Assembly: GCF_921293095.1 (NCBI RefSeq)
Contig: NC_060257.1
Location: 94,663,449 to 94,727,448 of the forward strand
Direction: 5' to 3'
DNA from: Ischnura elegans
Taxonomy: Eukaryota; Arthropoda; Insecta; Odonata; Coenagrionidae
DNA length: 64,000 bases
A program made the position numbers and the translations under genes. Positions 54,737-64,000 of this stretch are shown piece by piece; position 1 is the stretch's first letter; each line of letters starts with the position of its first letter. A model generated the notes under the pieces. The model worked only from the letters and a program-made list of their open reading frames with translations, was not told where the DNA came from and searched no databases.

Positions 54737-55274
54737 AAAATATATGCTTCTCACGAATTGTGAACCCTGTATGTGGTGCTCGTACAGTTTCATTCAATGA
54801 TAGTAATTTACTGCTATATATTACTCACTTGGTATCCTAGCTGCCCAGAGTATATGAGATGAGGAGGCAGCTCCTACAACTTAGGCTAACCTGGCAGCGT
54901 TTATTACTCTCCCACTGGAGTGATACATCACCTTGAAGACAGTGGCTGATTTTTATGGGTAGTGTGTTTTTAGTTGTTATTCCCATGTTCTGCCACTTTG
55001 AAAAATCAGAAAAAATTCAGTGTTAGGAGATGCATTGGCACACACATGGTGATCTGAAAAATTTTGATACCTATAAAATTTAAGGAATGGTGATTACTCA
55101 AAAGCTTTCAAAAAATTTAATAATGAACATAGAATCATAATCATAACATAAAGTTATCCTGTTAAGTCATTTGGAATCACAGTGTGCTCAAATCTTTTAT
55201 TTGCATGATAGTTCAGAAACGCAGGTGAATGTAGCAGGACTACAAATAAAAAAAAACTTATTCTCATTGACCAG
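54737..55274. other. End of the long intron
   Basis: No repeat or exon was recognised. The last bases TTCTCATTGACCAG form the acceptor of the next exon. Confidence 0.45.
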
Positions 55275-57202
55275 GTGGATTTGCTGAGTATTCCATCCAT
55301 GTCTGGTGTATCTCCTTCCAATGACTTCAGACTTGCTCCATCGAGTGTCTTGAAGGCTGACAGCTCCATTGCCTGTCCTATGACCTCTGTGAGATCAATG
55401 GTACCATTCCCAAATGGTTCTACCCCACAGGCTCTAAGCTCAGGAGAAAGTCTATTGGTTTGGAATGTGAATGGTCCGAGGAAAACCAACAGAGGAAATG
55501 ATATTATTGGATCTCCGAAAAGAAGAGGTGTACAGAAGTCTAAAAAGGGCAATACAACATCAAGCAACCCTCTAGCATGTGAAAAGGTGAACCCTAAAGT
55601 GGCCATACCACGGTTGAAGGCTCCATGCTCGCAACTTGTGGGTAAGGCTATTTTGAAACAGTCTGAAAAAGTCGTGAAACCTATGCCAAACATTCTACAG
55701 ACTCTTCCGGCTAGCATTAACTCTCCGATTACAGTTCTGAACGGAACCCAATTGGTTTCAACCACCCCAGCAGTTGGTTTCCTGGATGAGGATAATATTA
55801 GATTGGTTCAGGCAGCAGCTTCAGCCAAGATTGGTGTTCCGATTACAGTTTTGCAACCACCTCTGACTGCACCAACCTTGTCTTTGGTTGGTTCCGTTAT
55901 GCAGGGGATAGGGAATGGCCATTTGGTCCCAGCTCATCTACCGGTGGGTGCAGTATGGCCTGGTGGACTATTCTTCTACCCTTCCTGTTCTCAGTTAGTC
56001 AGTCATGTGGTCCATGTGAATCAAATGCAGAACACTGTGTTGTCAGCTGTTTCACCTGTCAAAGTTAAACAAACTGAAAGTGTTGGACATAAAAATTCTC
56101 GTCAAACCAAAGGTAATATTGATGTAAAACAAAATGTGATGTCTTGTGCCATATCTCCTCGCAAAGGTGGACCTTCTGGAAATGTTAAACAGAGCATTTT
56201 CATGCCGTCTAACATAACATCACCCCAGTCTTCAAATTTGAGTGGATTATCCTCAGCACTTAAATCAATTCTCAAACCAGACAGTGGAGACATCAAATTG
56301 ACAGGTCTGAAAGAAAGTGGTGACGTGAAGGAAACTCCAAAGAATACTGTGAGCTTTGACATTTCCCTTCCTGAAAGTGCACTTAATAAAACTGCGGAAC
56401 AGAAAGATTTGGGACAAGGGGGTATGGTATCACTTATGCCTTCAAACTTGAGAGTAGACTCAGCCCAAGTTGGAGAATCTACAAATGTACAACTGAAGGA
56501 TTTGTTACTAGATGGTAAGGATTCCCATTTGTCTTTAAATTCGAGAGTAGATGCTGCCAAAGTAGGACAGTCTGGAAGTGCACTACAGAAAGATTTGCAA
56601 CTAACCAATAATGTGTCTTCAATTTCCGAAGGGGATGCTGCCAAAATTGGAGAATCTACGAATGTACAGCAGAAAAGTTTACTGCTAGCAGATAAGGTAT
56701 CCTTTGTGTCTTTAAATTCAAGAAAAGATGCTGCCGAAGTTGAAGAACTTAGAATTTTGTCGCAGAAAGATTCTCTTAAAGCCAATGAGATACCCCCCTC
56801 ATCTTCACCCATGAATGTGGACCCAGAAATCAAATCACTCGTGGAATACCTTGTGAGCACAAATGGTCCAGGCGTCAAGGTGACGGATCAAAAAGGACAG
56901 CAATTATCGTCTAGTGCCTCATTGTCATCATCACCAGTTAAGGTAGTGATTAATCCCCCCCTGACAATGGCGGAAGCCAAGACACTCATATCCATGGGAG
57001 GTGGTGCGACAAGTCCGTTGCCCAGTTTGGTAATATACAAGGTGCCAATGGGTGGGAAGGTGGTGGGGTGTGAGCAGGGGTCGAATGGGCGGCACCCGGT
57101 TGGTTACCTCATCGGAGGAAGTGCCTTGAAAGTTGAGTCGATGGTTTGCAGTGAGGAAGCGAGCATTAGGGTGAGGAAGAGGAAAAATACTGCTGTGGGA
57201 AG
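55275..57202 (+). CDS. Large internal exon of the host zinc-finger gene
   Basis: The 1928-nt exon is open throughout (about 642 residues). It follows a CATTGACCAG acceptor and precedes GTGAGC. It starts in phase 0 (VDLLSIPSMSGVSPSN), as required by the exon at 19673-19861, and ends in phase 2. The protein is rich in Ser, Val, Pro and Lys with no enzyme domain. Residues about 393-510 hold four degenerate repeats of about 30 residues. The end is basic (RVRKRKN), possibly a nuclear signal. An open frame of this length with a non-random composition supports a real exon. A chromatin or transcription factor is likely. POGZ- or row/woc-like proteins are candidates, not established. Confidence 0.75.
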
Positions 57203-57649
57203 GTGAGCACGTCTACTCGAGAGTCCATTGTTTGAGCAAAAATCATTTGCGCAAACATTCTTGCTCTCACCCATTTTATTTTTTCCTTTCGGTCATATTA
57301 AACTCAAATATGAAATTTTATCTCAAACACTGGTCGCTAACCTGTCCTGAACTGAATAGCAATTTAAAATGGTTTTTTTTTTTAACCTTTAATCAGGGTA
57401 AACGTCAGAAATTAACAACATCTAGCATAGTTTAAATGAAATAAACTGACCTTGTTCATAGTAAAGATGATGTGTGAGGCAGATACATTATTAATCAATT
57501 TTTCCATTTTGTGAAATTGTTGCTTTTCCTTGACTCTGACAATGTCACCATGGAATCTGATTTTGTACCTTGTTTTGGTGTCCTTCGGTGGGTTGCCTTT
57601 GTACTGCAGTTTCGGTCTATCGTGCGTTAATCTTGGCAGTTAGCTATTA
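57203..57649. other. Intron of the host gene
   Basis: T-rich intron sequence before the MITE. Nothing else recognised. Confidence 0.45.
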
Positions 57650-58326
57650 CAGTAAAACCTCTATGCAGTAAACCTCTTTACACCATAAACCTCCATACTT
57701 CATACCACACCTATGGTGCCATCAGATTTACCTCTTTGTAGTGAACCTCTTTATCTCATAAAACCTCCATACTTCATACCAAGGATACACCCCCAAGACG
57801 GCCTAACTACCTCTGCGTATTGTACCGGGACAACTAGAGACCATTAATGCAGCCACAATTACGTACTTGGAATGGCATTTTCAGCGATAAATGTTTCACG
57901 CTTATTATTTTTTTATACACGTTTAATATGCTGTAATATTCACGTTAACCATTAGTTTAGGCCATTTTGTTCCATATGAGAGCATACCTAACAGTAAATA
58001 AGAAAAAAGTTATCCAACTGTCCTAATCATTTAAAGTGACTGTTGAATTAAGAGAGATCACATCGTTTTCTCTCGAATTATGGCAAAAATCATGCGATAG
58101 CGCTCTCCTTCTGTTATCATTAAATAATAAATATGTATATGTTCTCTAAAGCATGCATGTTTATTTAAATTCATAAATATAATGGCATAAAAGAGAGTAG
58201 TGCCTTTCATTTCCAAAGGATATGAAAAAATGGTGCCTATCACTAAAACCTCTCTACAGTGAACCTCCATATATCAAATTGCCTGAATTTTGGTCCCCTC
58301 CGTTACGATGTAAAGAGGTTTTACTG
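57650..58326 (+). mobile_element. Tigger/pogo-like MITE, family T5
   Basis: The 677-bp unit begins CAGTAAAACCTCTATGCAG and ends with the reverse complement of CAGTAAAACCTCTTTACATC. TA flanks both ends (57648-57649 and 58327-58328). Motifs of AAACCTCCATACTTCATACC type repeat at the left (57690-57780). No transposase. It lies in the intron before the zinc-finger exon. Confidence 0.85.
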
Positions 58327-58614
58327 TAGTTTTTATTGATTTTATCTCATAAATTAAGGCCAAATGGATGCTTGAGCAAACATGGGTCTTCCTATCTCTC
58401 AACATTTCATTTCATATCACATTGTGTATAGTTTGAACACTTTGTGGTCGTGACACCTTCCCTTGTCAGCTCAGTTGAGTTTTTTCGCATTCCCTACCCA
58501 TATACATACCTTTGATGCTTACTTTGTGCCAGAAGATCAACCACCAATATGTATACATAAGTCAATGTTGTTTACTCGGAATGTTAGAAATGTATTGCAC
58601 TGTTATCGCTGCAG

Positions 58615-58854
58615 GAAGTGGAAGGGCACTGAGGAGTCGTTGAGAGGCAAACGCCTTCGCTGTGGCGTTTGCAGCCTCGTCTTCTTCAACATGGATGCAA
58701 TGGATGAGCATTTGTTGCAGCACGCCCGAATCTCGTGGCACTGGTGCACCCATTGCTGGGAGCGCTTCAAGCACAAGAATGAGCTCAAGTACCACATCCA
58801 CGGACACATCGGAGCGCCACCTCCCAGGTCCTTGCTCACCATGCAATGTGAACT
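58615..58854 (+). CDS. Zinc-finger exon of the host gene
   Basis: The 240-nt exon follows TATCGCTGCAG and precedes GTGAGT. Its first base completes an AG-G codon left by the exon ending at 57202, so the phases agree. It encodes KWKGTEESLRGKRLRCGVCS and two C2H2 fingers. Finger 1 is CGVC - 12 residues - H-LLQ-H. Finger 2 is CTHC - 12 residues - H-IHG-H. It ends MQCEL in phase 2, so a third finger likely starts in the next exon. The exact spacing of both fingers is good evidence of constraint. The role is probably DNA or protein binding in the nucleus. Confidence 0.8.
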
Positions 58855-60331
58855 GTGAGTACATAGTACATGTTGGATTTCTCTGTGTGTGTGTGTGGAG
58901 GCGGGCGGCAATATGCCAAGGGATACGTACCAATCAGTCTTTGCATATTGGAAGCCTAGGCACTCAAGATATGCTGAAGTAACTTACGTGGGAGTGAAGA
59001 ATGCTATGTATTTGTTTCCTTATTTTACATTATTCTGAGGGGTTATTCTATATTTATGAGTAGAAATAACTTAATTCAGAGAACTATTAGATCTTCAAAT
59101 CAACCGTTCAATGAGCCATTAATTTCTCTAGGTAACGACATTGACTCGATGGAAATGAACTGTTCCCTTGGAAGTGAGTCTTTAATCAGTCACTTATTGA
59201 ACTTCCAAACAATGCCTGTATTTGGATAAATCTATGACATCATCCAAATTTGAGACCAGAGTCGAAAATATAAAAAACTCTGGGGTTTTAAGCATTGATA
59301 TTTTGACTTTCTTTTCCCATAAATAAAACAAAAGTGAGTCCTCTTCAATTGTTCAACCCTATCTGCTATGGCAGCTAGATTGCAAGTTAGCAAAATAAAA
59401 ATTGCTACCAATTTTCCACGGATACTTCCACTTCACGACTGGTTTCAATACAATATGTTAGGTATTCAGGTGACATCTCCTCGAAAAATTTGTTTTAATA
59501 CCCTCGATTAAGATTTCTATGAAATATATGTGTAACTTAGATTTTATCGGACTTTAATGGTTTTTCCCATACTTTACGGCACATGTGGTGACGTCTTCTA
59601 GCCTAAATGAGTACAGCGTACATTCGGATTTTAAGGGTTGTGTATTCCTTTGTTGAGATTGTTGTTTCTCAAACACAAAATAGGTTGCCAAGGTTGATTA
59701 AACGAAGTGAGAAATATAGAATGGTTCATTTTGGTGTGCAAAGCTAAAGCTAAGTTAGTCTATTGTTTATTTCCTTCATCCGCTTAAATTCCATGAAGAT
59801 TTAACATCATTGATAATATTTTTAAAAATCTAAAGGAGGAGAAAGTGGGGTAAGTGACTGATGGGAAGGAGGGATGGTGAGAGAAGGTGTTTACGTTGGC
59901 TAATATCTGAAGGATCTGAAAAATTGATTTTTTTCAAATCCTTGTGGCCCAATGAAAAAAAGTTGTGGGACTGATCAAAAATAAGGCCTGAAAAATTTCA
60001 GACCTTTACAACCTTGACGCTTGCTCAGATGCAATTTAGGGGGGGGGAGGGTTAAAATTCGATAAATTTAATATTTTATGGTCATTTCTTATGGATTTTG
60101 CCATGTTAATGCACTGTTTTGGGCAAATATTTAGTGCATTTTGACGTATCTGCCAACGTTTAGCCACAAAATCCCAAATTTGATTGCACGTCCACAATAA
60201 AAATATTCCAACGCCCATGTATCGTTGCGGATACAAGAGCGGCAGGCTGCTCCCGTCCCCCCCCCCCCCCACTCGCTTCCTCCCCTCCCACGCCACAGCA
60301 AAATTCATTCTGCGTGTGCTGCTAGGAGGTA
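58855..60331. other. Intron or intergenic gap
   Basis: A short TG repeat follows the donor. Two homopolymer runs (G near 60041, C near 60258) occur near the end. No exon, TIR or domain was found. Confidence 0.4.
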
Positions 60332-61690
60332 CAGTAAACTCTTGATTTTACGAAGCAGGATTTTACGAAGTTTTCGATTATACGAAGTGATATTGCGGTC
60401 CTGGTGAAAAGCCTATGCTAAATACATGGCGCTATTCGATTAAACGAAGTTTCGATTATACGAAATTTTTTGAATTTACGAACCTCGGCTCGGTCCCTAG
60501 GAGCAAATGGCATTCGTTTATACGAACTACGGCGAAAAATTTGTCAACAAAACTAGTTACGCCGGCGTAAGTAGCTAAAAAATCAGCGCTTCCAACTGTG
60601 GTCCATCAAAAGTGCGAAATCGTAAATGATAATGCAACTTTGGAGAGAAATGGGTCGCCAAAAATCTCACTGTGGGAATTTAGGGGGAGTAGGAGTTCAG
60701 TTAAAATATCGTGGCTGACATTATGCCCCTATTTACGTGCCTGTTCGTAAACATAGCATCGACAATAATTCGTAGTTTAACATGTCAGGAAGGTCGCGCG
60801 GAGTATTTCGTACACCCCTAATTAACCCTTTGCACTGCTGTGAACGTACTTCGAAGACTACTTGACTACTTTTCGCCGAAGCACTTCGAAGGGTCCCTAA
60901 TCCGGGACCCTTTCCTCGACGAGCTCACCCTCGCTGGCCCCTGAAACTGGGCTATTTTTTAATGCATTACCTGACGCAACCCTGGGTTTCAAAGGGCAAA
61001 GGTGCCATGGGGGGAAAAAGAGTAAAGTGCGTGTTACTGTGGGGCTGTGCGTCAACCAAACGGGCACGGACAAAATAAGCCCGTTGTCATTGGGAAATTT
61101 GAAAGGCCAAGGTGCTTAAAACATGTAAAATTGGAAGCCCTCTCCGTTTTTTACCATGCAAATAAATAATAACAGCTGGATGACCCGAGAAATTTTCCAG
61201 CAAACGGTTATATGTCTACAGAGAAAAATTGCTGGAGAGAACAGCAAAATTGTTTCAATAATGGATAATGCCACCGTTCATAAATACGTGGAAGATCTAA
61301 AATTGGCTAATGTTCGAGTCCTCTTTTTACCCCCGAACTCGACTAGCAAGTCCCAGCCCTTGGACCAAGGCATTATCCAGGATTTTAAAGTCCTGTACCG
61401 GAAGAAGCTTGAGCGGTATTACTTGCGATGGATCGGTATGTATACATTCATCTATTTTGCTCATGTGCGTTTGGATATCGATTTAGATATTTTTATTCAT
61501 GATTATCATTCTTTCAAATCTATTTGCTACTTTTATAAATGGGAACAGAAATTAATAACATCCCGAAATGGACGTTGATACATGCAATCTGCGCCATAAT
61601 ATCTTTTCGTGTATATATTGGCCTTTGTGAATGAACAACTTAAATATCTTAAGTACTGGGCTCTATTTACCGCCAATTTATATTTCAGGC
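60332..61690 (+). mobile_element. Tigger element T6, right end not found
   Basis: The left end starts CAGTAAACTCTTGATTTTAC after TA (60330-60331) and shows repeated TTTACGAAG and ATTATACGAAG motifs to about 60480, typical of Tigger TIRs. A piece of the transposase lies at 61156-61435. No matching right end was seen before the window ends, so the border given here is only the limit of recognisable sequence. Confidence 0.7.
61156..61578 (+). pseudogene. Tigger transposase fragment (DDE second half)
   Basis: The 140-codon frame has SWMTREIFQQTVICLQRKIA, then KIVSIMDNATVHKYVEDLKL with the second catalytic Asp. VRVLFLPPNSTSKSQPLDQG follows with the third acidic residue, and then IIQDFKVLYRKKLERYYLRW. 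This is the C-terminal half of the pogo/Tigger nuclease. The residues after LRWIG do not fit the family, and a GTATGT donor at that point suggests an intron or a break. The N-terminal half is not recognisable, so the copy is inactive. Confidence 0.8.
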
Positions 61691-62041
61691 TTCTCGTAAT
61701 GAAGACGCACTTCCAAGTCTAACCATGAACTTTCTTCTCACGCGCTTCCCCGTTCTCCCATGCTGGGGTTCTGTCTTTCCAAAGCCGTCACTTCCCTCCT
61801 GCCACCTTTGGCTGATCTTGCTGACACATCCCAAACCCCTCCTTCCCCAGCATTTCCCATTCACTCCATCCCTAAGGAGACTGTGTGCGTCGCATAAAAA
61901 TACAGCCCCCAAAAGTAGACTGAGGCAGAGCTGAAGGCCATTTCCCCACCCTTCTTTGTTCTGCCCCCTTCACCAGTCCTTGTGCTGACCACACTTCTTC
62001 CCTCAGGCAATCCCCATCCCACTCTTATTCACCCCACCCAT

Positions 62042-63418
62042 GCCCCGTTTACACCACGATCGTACCGACGTTGATCGCGACTACTGTACGTTTACACGTC
62101 TAAAAGTTACCATCGTAACTCAGTGCTGCCCTCGTTGTGGAATTGTGTCAGATAACAACTGACGACGACGCTGCGTGAGAAAATTGAAATCCTGGAAATT
62201 AAGAAGCAAAAGAGTATTAATGTTCTCATGTGCTAAAACTGAAGCTAGACCGAACTGTCGGTAAAACGTTAAAGAATGTAGGTTTCTTTATGGGAATCTG
62301 TCAAAAGTTTAGCAATATTCATGCGGTAAAGACAGTAGATATGTCTCCTTGCTACGTTCCAATTTGGAATATTTTGCTAACTGGTCACTTTATTATAATA
62401 TCGAATCAATACGGATTGGACGTGTCCAAAATAAATTTTTCAAATTAAATAATGGCGATTTATTAATCTCTTTGTCTGATTACAACACTTCATATATTAT
62501 TTCCCTAGTTAATTTGAAAACTCTTGCACGACCAAGGATCCTCCAACAAAGGCATATTCCTCTACAAAATTATCAATTAATATTTAGATTGTTCCTATCT
62601 CCTTTATTAGTAACTTTTAATGGATCCCGTCATAGCAATATAAATCCTCACCTGCTTGTTTTTAATTACCATAGAGCAAGTTATGTCTTCAACTCCCACC
62701 TATGATGAGATAAAACTAAAACTAGTCACAACAGTCCGTGAAGTCTTTAAGAAACTAGATTCTTCGAGAGAATATGTCAAAACATTCAAGAATATTCACG
62801 CATTAAAGACAGTACATATTGCTGTTATAATTTAACTAGAAAAGGCTTAGATTTCGGCTTGATTCGGCACAAGTATTGATATCTCCATGTCCTCATTTAA
62901 ATGTTATGGTTATTTCTGGCGAATTTCATTGTGAAATCCTGTATACAATGATTTATTTGGTTAACATTTTGTGCATGTTTGTTATTTTCCATCATCTGTG
63001 AAGTATAATGTAAGGATACATGGTTATGGGTTAACCTGTAAATAAAGAAATGCATAAAACTGGTATAGTACAGAATATCCGATATCATTTGGTAAATAGA
63101 ACATCAGAAAAAACTTTCCCCTAACGTCCTTCCATTACCTGCTGAATAATGTCTTCAATCGTTGCCATATATCTTTGATATATTAGAGTTATTTATGAAA
63201 TATCAGTTATTGTATCAAGATTGCAACGGCGCGAAAGAATCGTATATGCATCGATCTTCATTTCCTAAGTCTTTTTTCTTGGCACAGTAGCGCTAACCAT
63301 CGTAAGTTCGGCAGTGTTAAGTACTAAGGCCTACGATGGTAACTCTGCGCGTCTACACGACGTTTTGAGGTTACGATCGTACGGATCAACGTCGCGACGA
63401 TCGTGGTGTAAACGGGGC
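62042..63418. mobile_element. 1.4-kb TIR element carrying LINE fragments
   Basis: The ends read inward GCCCCGTTTACACCACGATC and again GCCCCGTTTACACCACGATC, followed by GACGTTGATC on both sides and a shared AGTTACCATCGTA block further in. The TIR style recalls PIF/Harbinger or similar elements, but no clear target duplication is visible. The interior holds pieces of a LINE reverse transcriptase C-terminus (62230-62830) and no transposase. Confidence 0.7.
62230..62830 (+). pseudogene. LINE reverse transcriptase C-terminal fragments
   Basis: Frames 62230-62448 and 62349-62705 overlap. The first has VGFFMGICQKFSNIHAVKT and the second LEYFANWSLYYNIESIRIGR with VQNKFFKLNN and LISLSDYNTSYIISLVNLKT. 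The order fits the region after the RT palm of a jockey-superfamily LINE. A part-duplicate of the first block recurs at about 62770-62815. It is a short, broken remnant. Confidence 0.55.
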
Positions 63419-64000
63419 ACCACTGGGAAGGTTCCCCGATTGTGGAGAAGGGCATGGTTCATCTTTACCTGCAACGGGGGAAAGTTATTAACCGGAGAGA
63501 GGTGGAAGAAGTATCTTCCACTATCGGGAAAATGGTGCCGTGCTTAAAATTGTCTCTTTTCTTCTCAGCTGACTTTTCAATTGAAATTAATTTCTTTGCT
63601 CTTTCCACACTATATTTATTTACGATTATGGCGCGACTATTTTTTAGTGCTAAAACTAAGAAAATCTTTTCTCTATGTCAATGATCCTTTGCCTAACTTT
63701 CAATACGGCGGAGAAAGGAACACGAAAACTAAATGAGGTGACGGTACAGGTTTTTGCTTGTCATTTTTTGGGAATTCACGCTAGCGAACCAATACTTAAC
63801 CACGTTGAGAAATGATAAAACGTCTCTTGTAGGAAAACAATCAATGTGGATAATAACGTTTCTATCTATATTTCTCCGATACTGTAAGATGTTTCTCCTG
63901 TCGTTTTCCGGTTGGAACCTTGCTCCTGTCGGCATAAAAGGAGAGAAACATACTATATGAACAGGTCACCTCACACCCGGTATGAAGAATACAGTCCTGA
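63419..64000. other. Unassigned end of the window
   Basis: Two overlapping plus-strand frames at 63314-63684 start near the end of the TIR element and have no domain. Nothing else is supported. Confidence 0.35.

Noticed and set aside
56102-56878. 258-codon minus-strand frame in the host exon
   Set aside because: It is the antisense shadow of the plus-strand exon, whose splice phases and content are stronger.
61725-61934. Continuation of the Tigger transposase after an intron
   Set aside because: A donor and an acceptor can be drawn, but the residues after the join do not resemble the family.

Overview
The window is eukaryotic and almost certainly from an arthropod, most likely an insect with a large, repeat-rich genome. 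The basis is AT-rich introns, GT/AG exon borders, and a mixture of animal mobile elements: a CsRn1-like Ty3/Gypsy element, a Penelope-like element, CR1/L2-like and RTE-like LINEs, Tigger/pogo, PIF/Harbinger, piggyBac and Crypton-like elements. I cannot name the species. No rRNA gene, CRISPR array or bacterial-type operon is visible.

Only one host gene can be supported. It lies on the + strand as four internal exons at 17298-17387, 19673-19861, 55275-57202 and 58615-58854. The splice phases agree at each join (0/0, 0/0, 2/2). It encodes a long Ser/Thr/Val-rich protein with about four degenerate 30-residue repeats, followed by two C2H2 zinc fingers. The first and last exons lie outside the window or were not recognised. 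The intron between the second and third exons would be about 35.4 kb and holds most of the mobile DNA.

Layout: 0-5.9 kb is AT-rich sequence with degenerate repeats. 5.95-7.45 kb is a LINE fragment that lacks its 3' part. 9.4-11.5 kb holds dispersed repeats, including a 650-bp terminal-inverted-repeat (TIR) element that recurs at 54.1 kb. 12.4-16.98 kb holds a LINE tail, a long inverted repeat split by a Tigger-like MITE, a Harbinger-derived element with a MADF remnant, a solo LTR and a second MITE copy. 17.3-20 kb holds two host exons, a foldback insertion and a 1.3-kb Tigger-like element. 22.87-26.26 kb is a Penelope-like retroelement (RT plus GIY-YIG nuclease) between tRNA-derived repeats, then a second foldback. 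26.76-39.09 kb is a stack of DNA transposons: a Tigger copy directly abutting a second Tigger-like element, the latter carrying a LINE and a Harbinger element that itself carries a piggyBac. 39.09-47.44 kb is a minus-strand LINE broken by an RTE-like fragment, a foldback and a complete young Gypsy element (42725-47379). 47.7-48.2 kb has a hAT/CGBP1-like zinc-finger remnant. 50.8-53.4 kb is a broken Crypton-like tyrosine-recombinase gene. 57.65 kb onward holds another Tigger-like MITE, a Tigger transposase fragment and a 1.4-kb TIR element.

The most interesting signal is three short foldback insertions (207-282 bp; at 17.8, 25.8 and 41.8 kb). They share no obvious overall sequence but have one architecture: long inverted arms, a tail of about 29-41 bp, and 12- to 17-bp target duplications. 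Each carries a hammerhead-core-like motif resembling the one in the 3' end of the Penelope-like element. They look like a palindromic, retrozyme-like class of Penelope-related mini-elements. Also notable are Pol III-type A and B boxes inside the Gypsy LTR and an interlocked two-gene layout in the Harbinger element. All calls come from reading the sequence; no database or folding program was run.
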